64,000 nt of DNA from Mycobacterium florentinum (GTDB lineage: Bacteria; Actinomycetota; Actinomycetes; Mycobacteriales; Mycobacteriaceae). Of this stretch, positions 14,569 to 23,705 are shown piece by piece. The stretch spans positions 1,426,001 through 1,490,000 of the forward strand of contig NZ_AP022576.1 in NCBI RefSeq assembly GCF_010730355.1, in the 5' to 3' direction. A program made the translations under genes and the position numbers. The notes beneath the pieces are model-generated. The model saw only the letters and a list, made by a program, of their open reading frames with translations, searched no databases and had not been told where the DNA came from. Numbering within the stretch: position 1 is the stretch's first letter; each line of letters begins with the position of its first letter.

Positions 14569-16245
14569 TCAGCCTCCCCCACCACTCGGAATGGCCTGGG
14601 GCGGCGGAACACCGGCGATGACGGCACCCAGATTGAGCAGTGCCGGGTTGCCCTCGCTCCAGTAACTGCTGTGGGCCGCAACGCTCGGCGTCAGCCCGAG
14701 CGGGTCGCTGCTCGGTCCGGCAGCGGCGAACAAGCGCGTCGCACCGAAGTCGTTGGCCGTCGGATCGTGGCCCAGCGTCATGTCGGTCACCAGCTCGATG
14801 ATGTCATTGCGGGCCCGCATGGCATAGACATTCGCACCGGGATCCAGGCTCAGGTCGCCGGCGTGCTGCACGAGCATGCCGGGGCTGCCGACCGCGATCA
14901 CGTTGTCGGCGTCGAGGTGATGCCCACCGGATGCGGCCGCGCCGACCAACGTCGACCCGTAACTGTGCCCGATCACCGTGTCGATCGACGGCGCTCCCAC
15001 GTGGGACGCGCGCTGCCCGCTCTCGAAGGCGTCCAGCGCTCCCCCGTCCGACCGGGCCCGGTCGGGCCACGCCGCCTCGAAGAGATCCATCGGACGGTCG
15101 TAGCCCATCCAGGTCGTCACCGCGACATCGCCCGGCCGCAACCCGGGGTCGGCCGCCATCGCGGAGTTGTACATCGCCAGGGATTTCAGGTCGCTGCCCT
15201 CGAAGGCCGCGAGGTCTTGGCCGGTGCCGGGCACCAAGATCGCATTGCGCTTGGCGTGGTCGGGGTTTCCGACGGCCACCGCACCGTGGCCCTGGTTGTC
15301 GATCAGGCCGAGGTAGCGCGGCACGCCGTCCTTGCGGTCCAACGCGGTCTGCACCGCCCGGTAGCCGGCGAGGCTGTGCCGGGCCGCCAGCAGTTGGGGT
15401 GCCACCGCGTTGAATTCGCCGGTCGTCGCTTCGGAGTGATCGCCCATGTATATCTGGGCGGCCAGCTCGTCGACGCGGTGCTGCAGACGGTCGACGTCGG
15501 CCTGGGTCTGTTGCTGCAACTCGGGCAGATGAAGCCGGTTGTAGTGGTCCCGGCCGAGATGGTCCTGGGGGTCCCACGGCATGCCGGGGTGATTGCCGAT
15601 CTTGTGGTCCTGGCTGTAGAGCCAGTCCTTCTCCTCCGGCGTGAGCTTGTTCCAGAGGGCGGCGAACTGCTCGGGATCCTGCGGCAACGGCTGTTCCAAT
15701 GCCCGTTGCACGTCGGGCCGGTTGTCGTGGGGCCCGGACGGAATGGGTGCGTCGCCGTCGGCCATGTTGATCGCCGTCGCCAACTCGGCGTCCACGGCAT
15801 TGGCCTCGGCGACGATCGCGTTCAAACGGGTCTGCAGCTCGGCGCGCTGCGTCTGCATCTTCGCCCATTCGGCTGCGGTGTACCGCAACTGGGGAATCGC
15901 GACCACCTGACTGGTCGCGGCGTCGACCTGTAGCCGGGCGGCGGCCGCGTCCGCGCGCAACGTCGCCAGCTCGGCCTTGACCTTGTCGATACCGCCGGCG
16001 GCCTGCTCCGCGGCGCGCGCGACTGCCAGCGCCTCGTTCCCGTGGGCGTCGAGGTCTTGTCGAAGCGCGGCATTCTGGTGCACGGCGGCCTCGCGGGACG
16101 CACCCTCCCAGCCGGCGAACACCGACAGCGACGCCAACTCACGAGACGTGCCGAAGGCGCTCTGCGAGCGCGCGGAGGCCGCGTGAAACACCTCGCGCAC
16201 CGCTTCGGCGTTCCAGCGGTCAATGTCTGCGACCGATAAGGCCAT
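14569..16245 (-). CDS. DUF1023 alpha/beta hydrolase with WXG-like N-terminal helices
   Basis: 558 residues from ATG 16245. The N-terminal half is alpha-helical with a WEG turn at 46-48 and long Ala-rich helices, as in ESX (type VII) substrates. The C-terminal half is the DUF1023 alpha/beta hydrolase, with ILVPGTGQD at about 336-344 and nucleophile elbow GHSYGS (Ser428). Asp481 (ARNDII) and His525 (AAHSSYW) are likely triad members. It follows the WXG-like gene by 12 bp and precedes the lipoprotein by 2 bp. Probably exported as a heterodimer with the small partner. Substrate unknown; an esterase or lipase role is suggested by the fold. Confidence 0.85.
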   Translation of the reverse strand: MALSVADIDRWNAEAVREVFHAASARSQSAFGTSRELASLSVFAGWEGASREAAVHQNAALRQDLDAHGNEALAVARAAEQAAGGIDKVKAELATLRADAAAARLQVDAATSQVVAIPQLRYTAAEWAKMQTQRAELQTRLNAIVAEANAVDAELATAINMADGDAPIPSGPHDNRPDVQRALEQPLPQDPEQFAALWNKLTPEEKDWLYSQDHKIGNHPGMPWDPQDHLGRDHYNRLHLPELQQQTQADVDRLQHRVDELAAQIYMGDHSEATTGEFNAVAPQLLAARHSLAGYRAVQTALDRKDGVPRYLGLIDNQGHGAVAVGNPDHAKRNAILVPGTGQDLAAFEGSDLKSLAMYNSAMAADPGLRPGDVAVTTWMGYDRPMDLFEAAWPDRARSDGGALDAFESGQRASHVGAPSIDTVIGHSYGSTLVGAAASGGHHLDADNVIAVGSPGMLVQHAGDLSLDPGANVYAMRARNDIIELVTDMTLGHDPTANDFGATRLFAAAGPSSDPLGLTPSVAAHSSYWSEGNPALLNLGAVIAGVPPPQAIPSGGGG

Positions 16246-16257
16246 GCCCCACTGTTC

Positions 16258-16584
16258 TCAGCCGCGACCACGGAGCGCGGCGGCCCTGGCAGCGACGTCG
16301 GCGAGCGCGTGCGCCCGCTGCTCCTCGGCCGCCGCATGCGCGACGGCGGCGTCCTGCAGCGCGAACCCGTGATCCCCGACCCTGCCCACCAACGCCTGCG
16401 ACACCGGCAGCCACCGAGCCGCCCGGGCGCTCAGCGCCGTCGCCGACATACCGGCCCAACCGTATTGAGCCGCCTCCAGCCGGTTGTCGGCCGTCAGGAA
16501 CCCTGCCGCCAGATCCTGGGCCTGACCGCTCACCTGCCGCCCCGAAGCCGTCAACTGTTCCACGTCGATTTTGATGTCAGACAC
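16258..16584 (-). CDS. WXG100/EspC-like small ESX partner
   Basis: 108 residues from GTG 16584 (MSDIKIDVEQ). Two helices flank a WAG turn at 43-45, the WXG100/EspC pattern, with alanine-rich helices after it. It is first in the operon with the DUF1023 protein and lipoprotein. Members of this class form helical pairs with LXG/WXG-type partners for type VII secretion. A classical C-terminal YxxxD/E export signal is not obvious here and may lie in the partner. Confidence 0.8.
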   Translation of the reverse strand: MSDIKIDVEQLTASGRQVSGQAQDLAAGFLTADNRLEAAQYGWAGMSATALSARAARWLPVSQALVGRVGDHGFALQDAAVAHAAAEEQRAHALADVAARAAALRGRG

Positions 16585-17105
16585 CGTCGGGATCCCCTTC
16601 CCCCCAAGTGATCACGTCAGCACTGCGCATCTGCGGAGCCTAGGCACGTCGCGCGACGGATGCACTTCACCCTGTGCAGACGGACGACGGCGGCGACCAA
16701 CATGCCGACAGTTATAGCTCAGCCGCCGAAGAGAGCCCCCGGGTATGAACTTTGCCTCGATTGCAAACTAGAAGATTTGCCCGCACCCCGTTGAACACGT
16801 GAGTAACAGGTAGGGGGTATGGATTTCTGCAAAAAGACAGACCCGAGGATTTGTTATTGAGGAATGGGAATTCCTCGGTACGGATAACGCGGAAATAACA
16901 GACTTCGGGATTTATCAAGTATTTATTGGTCGCCTCAAACGTCACACCAGTCACACGCCATCATTTGAGCGTGAGCCGGTGCCGGCTAGGGTCCAGCGAG
17001 GGAGAGCTGGTCGACGAGAGCGGTGCGGGCGCCGCTGTCGCGGCCGGCGCCGACCCGCGCCGATAGTGGGATAGCACGCACGAAACGTGCTTTGGCCAGC
17101 AGTTT
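16585..17105. other. AT-richer intergenic region with a 7-bp hairpin
   Basis: 521 bases upstream of the ESX-type operon. Composition drops clearly in 16720-16980. A hairpin GAGGAAT-GGGA-ATTCCTC lies at 16859-16876. An 80-codon minus-strand frame crosses it but lacks a ribosome site and family resemblance. It probably holds the operon promoter; no coding gene is supported. Confidence 0.45.
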
Positions 17106-17279
17106 CTATCCGAAGAAGGGAGACATCCGGCTTTCGCCGTCGTGAGGAGAGTCGCAGGAGGTGCACTGCATCCCGGCGCCGCCGCCGACGCATTCGGCGC
17201 TGCAATCGGAGCTTCCGATGCCGATCGTGAGCAGGAACGCCCCCACCGAAGCGAAAAACAAGGCTGCGACAGTTTCCAT
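17106..17279 (-). CDS. Small membrane/cysteine-rich protein
   Basis: 57 residues from the ATG at 17279-17277, preceded by an excellent ribosome site (GGGAGGTCGGAA). It begins with a single hydrophobic helix (VAALFFASVGAFLLTIGIG), followed by a short tail with four cysteines (SSDCSAEC, MQCTSC) arranged as two pairs, possibly metal-binding or disulfide-bonded. No known family. The near-perfect Shine-Dalgarno is the main reason to call this a gene. Confidence 0.6.
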   Translation of the reverse strand: METVAALFFASVGAFLLTIGIGSSDCSAECVGGGAGMQCTSCDSPHDGESRMSPFFG

Positions 17280-17947
17280 TTCCGACCTCCCGCTCAACCC
17301 TGAATTAATTGCGACGTGTGTACCACCAACTCAGAGAATCTAATCCATAAAAATGCTCTAAATTGTCGGCGCCGTCAAGTTCAAATTCGAGGTAATCAAG
17401 ATCGATTGATTGGAAATCAAGATCGGTTGCTGTGGCGGCATCGGCAACATCGGAATTTTCAATGATCTGGCGATTTCGACCGGACGCCGCGCCGAGGTGT
17501 GTGGTATTGCTGTGCGCCGTGGTGCGGCGCCCGTGCCCTCGATACGCGGGCTACAGGGTCGCCGCTGTGTGCCGGCGGCAAGCGTGGCGCAGCGACGGCA
17601 TAAACGCGTCAGTCGGGGCGCCACACGCTGGCGCCGCAGGAACGCCGGGAACCCGCCAAGGGCCACCGCAATGACCTTGGGACACAGGCAGACTCGGTAA
17701 CAGCGCAGCGACGTGCGCCGCGCGGAGTCAAAGGATGTCGGCCGAAAAATTTAGTGAAGCGGCCACCGAGGATCCTCCCGGTGGCCGCCTCGTCGGCCAT
17801 TAAACGATGCTAGCTTTCGGTCTTGATTCGCGTGCCGTTTTCGCAACTTCTTGCCGAGATCCGAAACCCCAAACCGCGGACGTCCACAACCGCGCAGGTC
17901 ACGGGCCGTCGGCGGCGATGCGTGATGCCGTTGTGGCCGCGCTTGTT
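17280..17947. other. Intergenic region without a supported gene
   Basis: 668 bases. Open frames on both strands are short, arginine-rich and lack ribosome sites. The left part (17300-17440) is AT-rich. The only clear structure is the terminator-like hairpin at 17759-17788. Confidence 0.45.
17746..17788 (-). terminator. Rho-independent terminator after the VOC gene
   Basis: On the minus strand a perfect 10-bp stem (17759-17768 with 17779-17788, GCGGCCACCG/CGGTGGCCGC) with a 10-nt loop is followed by the T-rich TTCACTAAATTTTT. It lies about 160 bp downstream of the VOC gene stop and would end the minus-strand transcript. Confidence 0.65.
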
Positions 17948-18301
17948 TCAGCGAGCCAGCGGCTTGTAGAAGACCAAGCCGTTGCCCTTGTTGTCGTAGA
18001 CCACGGCCCGACGTTCGTGCGCGTCGTCGTAGGGACCCTTCACGATGCCGCCACCGCTGGCCTCAACGGCCTTGGCCGCGGCGTCCACATCGGCGGTCTT
18101 GACGCCGACGACGACCTGTCCGGGTATGGGATGGTCCACGTCGGTCGCCAGGGCGAGAGTGACCGGGCCGCCGTCGAGAGCCGCGAAGTGGGCGCCGTCG
18201 CGGAATTTCACTGCCATGCCCAGGGTCTCGCTGTAGAACCGGATCGACTCGTCCAGGTCGTCGGTCGACAAGATGATCATCTTCACTTCGTGCTCGCTCA
18301 C
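17948..18301 (-). CDS. VOC (glyoxalase/dioxygenase fold) family protein
   Basis: 117 residues from GTG 18301, with GAGGAGG as ribosome site. Two beta-alpha-beta-beta-beta units of the vicinal oxygen chelate fold: KMIILSTDDLDESIRFYSET begins the first, and VVVGVKTADVDAAAKAVEA begins the second. Members bind a metal and act as glyoxalases, dioxygenases or resistance proteins; which one is not visible. It is downstream of the gtrA-like gene on the same strand, 55 bp apart. Confidence 0.88.
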   Translation of the reverse strand: MSEHEVKMIILSTDDLDESIRFYSETLGMAVKFRDGAHFAALDGGPVTLALATDVDHPIPGQVVVGVKTADVDAAAKAVEASGGGIVKGPYDDAHERRAVVYDNKGNGLVFYKPLAR

Positions 18302-18356
18302 GGGTGCCTCCTCTGTACTGAGTCGCCTTTCAGACTAGGCAAGGACGTGCCGCGAG

Positions 18357-18863
18357 TCAGCGGCGGAAGACCACCCATCTCATCGCGCTGTACATGTACA
18401 CCGCTTCGCAGAGGCCGGCCACGATTCGCGACAGCTGGTACTGCACCCCGATGGCCGACAACAGCGTGGTCACCCCGAGGATGAAAGCCAGGTAGTTGAT
18501 GACGACCACCACGACGTAGACCGCGACCTGGGACCCAACCGCGCCGTGCGACTGAAAGTTGAAAGTGCGGTTGAGCACGTAGCTGAGCGCGAAGGCGCAC
18601 GCGTAGGCGACCGAGACGGCGATCGGCACCGGAAGATCGAGCCCGTCGCGCAGCGTGGTGAGCAGCGCCAGATCGACGCTGAAGGTGAACCCGTTGATCA
18701 CGCAGAAGCCGAGAAACGTCGGGGCGATGACCGAACCGAGCCCGAACGGCAGCCGACTGACGACGGCCTCGCAGATCTTGTGGAAGCGGTCGACCGCTGG
18801 TGTCCGGCTGACCTGCGATTCGGCAGTCACGCGGCTACCGTCCCATGACCGGGTATCCGCCAT
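18357..18863 (-). CDS. GtrA family membrane protein
   Basis: 168 residues with a charged N terminus and four hydrophobic helices from about residue 46 onward. The GtrA signature FCVINGFTFSVDLALL and SYVLNRTFNFQSHG are visible. GtrA proteins assist transfer of lipid-linked sugars (flippase-like or anchor role) in cell-wall polysaccharide modification. It ends 37 bp after the PknD-like gene in the same orientation. The nearby glycosyltransferase and deacetylase genes fit an envelope glycan role. Confidence 0.9.
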   Translation of the reverse strand: MADTRSWDGSRVTAESQVSRTPAVDRFHKICEAVVSRLPFGLGSVIAPTFLGFCVINGFTFSVDLALLTTLRDGLDLPVPIAVSVAYACAFALSYVLNRTFNFQSHGAVGSQVAVYVVVVVINYLAFILGVTTLLSAIGVQYQLSRIVAGLCEAVYMYSAMRWVVFRR

Positions 18864-18899
18864 GTGATCAGTTGGCCAACTCTTCGCTCGCCCGGCGCA

Positions 18900-20882
18900 T
18901 CACTTCGCGGGCAGCTTCACGACCCGGTCGCCGGTGTAGTCGGTGACGTAGATGTTGATGGCCCTGTCCACCGCGATACCGCTGGGGTGGTTGAGCCCGA
19001 CGAACGGCAGCACGCTCTGCTTCTGGGTACCGGCCTCCATCTTCAGCACCCGATTGTTGGTGTAGTCGGTGACGAAGATGTCGCCCCCACTGTCGACCGC
19101 CACACCGCTGGGGTCCCCGGGGGTGAACAGGCCGCTGAACGGCACCACGGTCTGGCGCCCGGAGTCCGCGGCCAGCTTCACCACCCGGCTGTTGCCCGAG
19201 TCGGCGATGTAGACGTTGCGACCGTTGTCCAGTCCCACCCCCTCGGGCCCGTTGAGGCCGGTGAACGGCAGTTCGGTCGGGGTGTTCGAACCGGGGGCCA
19301 GCTCCAGCACCCGATTGACGTCGGTATCGGCGATATAGAGCGCGCCCGCATCGTCGGTCGCCACCCCCTGGGGCCGGTGCAGCCCGGTGAACGGAAGCAC
19401 GATCGGCGTGCTCGAGCCGGCCGCCAGCTTGAGCACCCGATTGTTGTTCGTGTCGGTGACAAACAGGTTGCCGGCGCCGTCCGCCGCCACGCCCTCGGGC
19501 GAATTGAGACCCGGGAAGGGAAGCTCGACCGCGGTGTTCGAGCCCGCCGCCAGCTTCAACACCCGATTGTTGATGTCGTCGGCGACGTAGACGTTGCCGG
19601 CGGCGTCCACCTCCACATCGGCGGGGTGGCCAAGCCCGTTGAACGGCAACGTGATCTGCGGACCGAATAAGGGGTCGTGATGCTGCGTGGACTGCTTGGC
19701 CTGATCAGTCTCGAGCTTGCCGACGACGACGACGAAGGCGACCACCACAACGGTCGACGTCAACAGCGCAGCGGGAATCATGATGCCCGGCCGGCGCCAC
19801 CACGGGGCCCGGGCCGGGGTGTCGTCCTCGTCGGCCCACGGCTGCTTGAACGGATCGGACGACCCGTCGGGGGGCGGTTCGACCGCGAGATACGAGGTGA
19901 CCGGCGGTGGGGTCGCGGAATACCCGTCCGCGGCCGGGCGAGGCCCCGGCTCGGGTGACATGGGCTGTTCCTGATCATCGGACGCAGCGTGTTTGACCAT
20001 GATGGGAGCCTTTTCGGGTCGCGGTGGTGGCGTCAGCGGGAGCGCGCCCCGACGCGCTCGGGCGGCCGGCGCGGTGATGGCATCGCGGGCGGCGCCGGCC
20101 AACCCGACGGCGGTGGCATACCGGTTGGCGGGGTCTTTGGCCATGCCAGTGGCGATGACGTCGTCGAGGTGCGGGGGCACGCCGGGCTGCGTGACAGACG
20201 GTCGGGGTGGCGGGCTGCTGAGGTGGGCGGCGAACAGCCAGGTGTCCCCGGCGAACGGCGGCTGTCCGGTCAGGCATTCATAGAGCACGCAGGCCAGCGA
20301 GTAGACGTCGGCGCGGGCGTCGGCCTCGCGAGCCCCGGATCGTTCGGGCGCCATGTAGTGCCAGCTGGCAATCTCGTTGTCGGAGTTCGTCAATCGCGTT
20401 TCGTACCAAGGCGCCAACCGAGCGATCCCGAGATCGACCAGGTACGCGAAGTCGTCGCGATCGAGCAGGATGTTGGAGGGTTTGACGTCGCCGTGCACCA
20501 GGCCGACCTCGTGCGCGGCGTGCAGCGCCGCCGCCACCTGCTCGATGATGTACACCGCGCGGGCCGGCTCGACCGGGCCCTCGGCCAACACCTGTTTCAG
20601 GTTGCGGCCTTCGATCAGCTCCATGGCGATGTACAGCTGCTGGTCGATTTCGCCGAAATCGTGGATGGGAATGATGTGCGGGTTGTTCAGCCGGGCCGCC
20701 GCGGCCGCTTCCCGGTGAAACTGCTCCGCGATCGCGGGGTCGGCCGCCAACTCGGGTGGGAGCACCTTGATCGCGGCGGTGCGGTTGGCGGTCGCGGTGT
20801 CATACGCGCGCCACACCTGCCCGAGATCGCCTCGGCCCAACAGCTCTACGAGCCGATAGCGGCCAAACTCCTCTCCCTCCAC
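18900..20882 (-). CDS. PknD-like transmembrane Ser/Thr kinase with NHL beta-propeller
   Basis: 660 residues from GTG 20882. A kinase domain (about 8-272) has Lys39, Glu57, Asp132, Asn137, DLG at 150-152 and APE at 178-180. A Pro-rich juxtamembrane linker (280-360), one membrane helix (about 367-388) and an extracellular six-bladed NHL propeller (about 405-660, repeats of NRVLKLAAGS) follow, the PknD architecture. Oddity: the HRD motif reads HGD (130-132), so the arginine that docks on a phosphorylated activation loop is missing; such non-RD kinases are often constitutively active or weak. A paralogue rather than the pknD orthologue is likely given the unrelated locus. Confidence 0.9.
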   Translation of the reverse strand: MEGEEFGRYRLVELLGRGDLGQVWRAYDTATANRTAAIKVLPPELAADPAIAEQFHREAAAAARLNNPHIIPIHDFGEIDQQLYIAMELIEGRNLKQVLAEGPVEPARAVYIIEQVAAALHAAHEVGLVHGDVKPSNILLDRDDFAYLVDLGIARLAPWYETRLTNSDNEIASWHYMAPERSGAREADARADVYSLACVLYECLTGQPPFAGDTWLFAAHLSSPPPRPSVTQPGVPPHLDDVIATGMAKDPANRYATAVGLAGAARDAITAPAARARRGALPLTPPPRPEKAPIMVKHAASDDQEQPMSPEPGPRPAADGYSATPPPVTSYLAVEPPPDGSSDPFKQPWADEDDTPARAPWWRRPGIMIPAALLTSTVVVVAFVVVVGKLETDQAKQSTQHHDPLFGPQITLPFNGLGHPADVEVDAAGNVYVADDINNRVLKLAAGSNTAVELPFPGLNSPEGVAADGAGNLFVTDTNNNRVLKLAAGSSTPIVLPFTGLHRPQGVATDDAGALYIADTDVNRVLELAPGSNTPTELPFTGLNGPEGVGLDNGRNVYIADSGNSRVVKLAADSGRQTVVPFSGLFTPGDPSGVAVDSGGDIFVTDYTNNRVLKMEAGTQKQSVLPFVGLNHPSGIAVDRAINIYVTDYTGDRVVKLPAK

Positions 20883-21087
20883 CGGCTCACCATACCCACG
20901 CGGGCACCTCAGTGGAGGTCAAGACTTGGCGGTCTTCGGGTGGCTATCGACGGCGGTGGCGGGGGCGCGTGATCGCCCGAGCGCCGGTGCATTCAGCAAA
21001 CTTTGACGGAAATAACATCACGAGTCACCCAAAGCGCGGGTGGCGATCCGAACTGCCGAGAACGGTCTGGGACCGAGTGTGGCCGGT

Positions 21088-21432
21088 CTAGGACTTGGGC
21101 GCTTTTTGGGCGTCGATGTCCATGTCCGGGCAGAACGCCTCGACCGCGGCGAAGGCGATCACCTTGGTCTGCTGCTGGCTGTATCCCATGTTCTGAATGC
21201 GCTGCAGGGCCTGATCCGGCGGCAGGATGTTGTTGCGCAGCTCGTTGCACAGGTTGGTCCCCACATGGACGATCGTCTCGTGGTTGTTGTACTTGATGTT
21301 GTTCTTGTCGAGATACGAGATGTAGTCCGGCGTGTTTTCCGGGTCAGCGTTCGCGACTGCTGGCACTGAACACAGCAGTGCGGACAGGGCGATGGAAGAC
21401 GCCGCTAGTGCTGTTTTCATGGCCCTGAGCAT
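21088..21432 (-). CDS. DUF732 secreted protein
   Basis: 114 residues. The start at 21432 has GGGGGTGAT upstream; Met5 is an alternative. A signal peptide (ALAASSIALSALLCSVPAVANA) is followed by the DUF732 helical domain with two conserved cysteines (TNLCNEL and EAFCPDM). DUF732 proteins are small exported mycobacterial proteins of unknown function. This is one of three such genes in the window (also 28607-28981 and 29683-30009). Confidence 0.88.
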   Translation of the reverse strand: MLRAMKTALAASSIALSALLCSVPAVANADPENTPDYISYLDKNNIKYNNHETIVHVGTNLCNELRNNILPPDQALQRIQNMGYSQQQTKVIAFAAVEAFCPDMDIDAQKAPKS

Positions 21433-21557
21433 AGGATCACCCCCGAACTTTTACGTGAACGAAAAGCAAACGGCTGCCGTCGCAGCCGGCCGCAGCAAAA
21501 ATTCGCGACGCGAGTTACGGCGCCGGATCCGCGACCCTCGCTAGAGTTCCCCAGTTA

Positions 21558-22589
21558 ATGGCACGACTGACCGACCTCGCCCGACCCGCGACCCGGGAGA
21601 CCGTCAAGAACGTCGCGGCCGGCCTGCTCTGCGCGGCCGGCGTCCCCACGCTGGCCCGACGGCGACACCGCGACACGCTCGCGATCGTGATGTTCCACGG
21701 CGTGGAAGACGAACCGCTGTCGCCGGCGTGCTGGCATGTCCTGGACTCGGCAATGTATCGCCGTCAACTCGAATACATCCGCGAGCACTTCACCGTGCTT
21801 CCGCTCGAGGAGGCCTTGGCAGGGCTCGCCGCGGGGACGCTGCCGCCCCGCGCGATGGCTATCACCTTCGACGACGGCACCCGCAACCTGGCCACGCACG
21901 CGGTCCCGGTGTTGCGCGAGTTCGGACTGCCCGCGGCGGTGTTCCTGGCGACCGGCCCGATGGGCAGCGACGAAACCCTTTGGCCCGACCGGCTTTGGCT
22001 CGCCATCGCACACACCGCCGCGACCGAGGCCGATCTGAGCGCGCTGGGACTGGGCACTCGTTCGCTCGACGGAACCGGGCACCGCGGCAACGTCTACGCG
22101 GCCGCGGTCCAGCGGCTCAAGGACTTGCCCGACGCGCAACGAATAGCGGTGCTGGACGGGGTTTTCGGCGCGCTGGGCCACCGCGACGGCGACGGAGGGC
22201 CGTTCCGAATGCTGTCCTGGGACGAAGCGCACGAGATGGCCGGCGACGGTCTGGTGACGCTGTATCCGCATTCGGTGACCCACCCGATCCTGGCGCGCTG
22301 CAGCGACGACAAGCTCGAGCGGGAGATCGCCGATTCCTGCGCGGCGCTCGAACATGAGACCGGCCGAACTCCAACGGTTTTCGCGTATCCCAATGGCCGG
22401 CCGCAGGATTTCGACAGCCGGGCACAGGATGTGCTGCGTGGCCGCGGCGTGCGGTGGGCGCTGTCCACCTCGCCGGGATTCGCCGACAGTGGTTGTGACC
22501 CGATGGCGTTGCCGCGGCTGGCCGTGGGCAGCAACTCGTCCTTCGACTACTTCCGGCTCATGGTGTCGGGTGGACTGCCCCGGCGCTAG
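21558..22589 (+). CDS. Polysaccharide deacetylase (NodB homology domain)
   Basis: 343 residues. The NodB motifs are present: TFDDG at 103-107 (catalytic base and metal Asp) and HSVTH at 238-242 (metal His238 and His242), with a YPNG motif later. It removes acyl groups from amino sugars using a divalent metal. The N terminus has a hydrophobic stretch (VAAGLLCAAGVPTLA) that may anchor it. The 3' end overlaps the convergent glycosyltransferase gene by 32 bp. With that gene it forms an envelope-polysaccharide pair. Confidence 0.92.
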   Translation: MARLTDLARPATRETVKNVAAGLLCAAGVPTLARRRHRDTLAIVMFHGVEDEPLSPACWHVLDSAMYRRQLEYIREHFTVLPLEEALAGLAAGTLPPRAMAITFDDGTRNLATHAVPVLREFGLPAAVFLATGPMGSDETLWPDRLWLAIAHTAATEADLSALGLGTRSLDGTGHRGNVYAAAVQRLKDLPDAQRIAVLDGVFGALGHRDGDGGPFRMLSWDEAHEMAGDGLVTLYPHSVTHPILARCSDDKLEREIADSCAALEHETGRTPTVFAYPNGRPQDFDSRAQDVLRGRGVRWALSTSPGFADSGCDPMALPRLAVGSNSSFDYFRLMVSGGLPRR

Positions 22590-23694
22590 CGCGACGCGAA
22601 CGTCGCCGCGCCGCGGCGGCAAGCCACACGTCGTGCATCCCTTCTCGCCAGCGGTCGAGGTCGAATTCGCGCGCCCGCGCGTAGGCGGCCACGGCGAGCC
22701 GGTTGCGCAGTTCGGTATCGGCGACGAGCGACTGCAGCGCCTCGGCCAGCTGGGCAGCGTCGCCGGGTCGGATGATCAGACCGTTGACCCCGTCGGTGAC
22801 CACCTCCGGTATCGCCCCCACCGCGGTGGTCACCGGGACGACACAGTTGGCCATCGCCTCCAGCACGGCCATCGGAAGGCCCTCGCTGTAGCTGGGCAAC
22901 AAGAAGATCGCCGACTCCGCCAACAGCCGGTCCCTATCGTCGGGCCCGACCCAGCCCACGACGTCGATCGTGTCCTCGAGTGCATTGGCGCGGACGAACT
23001 CACGCACCTTGTCCACTTCCCCGTCGCCGGCCAGCGTGACCCGCACCCTGCTGCGAATCTTGCTGGGCAACATGTTGATCGCCCGGACCAGGTCGTAACT
23101 GCCCTTGTTGGTGCCCAACCTGCCCAGCGACACCACCCGCAACGGCTCTTCGGTGTGGGGCGACGGGACGGTGGCCGGCATGACCACCGGGTTGTAGAGG
23201 ACTCGGATGTTGGCTTCGCTGAACCCGAGGCTGGAACGGAATCCCTCGAAATGGGCGCGACCGAGCACCACCGAATAATCGGCGCGCAGCGCGGCTCGTA
23301 CGGCGCTGCGCTGCAGCCAGGACAGCTCGTCGAGCCACGCGAAGAAGTGGGAGCTGTGGCAATGGACGATCGTCGGGATGCCGCGATGGCGTGCGACGAA
23401 CAAGGGCACGGATTTGCGGATGACGCTGCCGCGCAACGAATAGTGCACGTGTAGCACGTCGACGGAGCCGAACAACAGCAGCACCGACGCCTTGAGCATG
23501 CCCGAGATTCCGGTCCACAGCTGAGCAGCCAGCGAGTCGTCGATGTAGGTGGGCACCACGCGCACCCGAAATCGCGAATCGGCGTCCTCGATCAGCAGTC
23601 GCATCATCGTCGCCATGCCGCCGCGGCTGTTGGGTCCGGCCGGGGCGTTCCCGACCGTCAGCACCCGGATCGGACAGCGCGGCGCGTCCGTCAC
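22558..23694 (-). CDS. Glycosyltransferase family 4 (GT-B fold)
   Basis: 378 residues from GTG 23694. N-terminal acceptor domain with an RGGMATMMRLL glycine-rich loop; C-terminal nucleotide-sugar domain with SLGRLGTNKG and the EX7E motif in SEGLPMAVLE. It transfers a sugar from an activated donor to a glycan or lipid acceptor. It ends inside the convergent deacetylase gene (32-bp overlap). Its start lies 11 bp from a degenerate tRNA-Val-like scar, placing it at the likely edge of an older island. Confidence 0.92.
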   Translation of the reverse strand: MTDAPRCPIRVLTVGNAPAGPNSRGGMATMMRLLIEDADSRFRVRVVPTYIDDSLAAQLWTGISGMLKASVLLLFGSVDVLHVHYSLRGSVIRKSVPLFVARHRGIPTIVHCHSSHFFAWLDELSWLQRSAVRAALRADYSVVLGRAHFEGFRSSLGFSEANIRVLYNPVVMPATVPSPHTEEPLRVVSLGRLGTNKGSYDLVRAINMLPSKIRSRVRVTLAGDGEVDKVREFVRANALEDTIDVVGWVGPDDRDRLLAESAIFLLPSYSEGLPMAVLEAMANCVVPVTTAVGAIPEVVTDGVNGLIIRPGDAAQLAEALQSLVADTELRNRLAVAAYARAREFDLDRWREGMHDVWLAAAARRRSRRASAGAVHPTP

Positions 23695-23705
23695 CTACGT
23701 GCCTT

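Noticed and set aside
14425..15933. 502-codon plus-strand open frame
   Set aside because: Antisense of the DUF1023 gene; no ribosome site and unnatural composition.
16712..16954. 80-codon frame in the AT-rich intergenic region
   Set aside because: No ribosome site, no resemblance to any family, and composition matches the noncoding surroundings.
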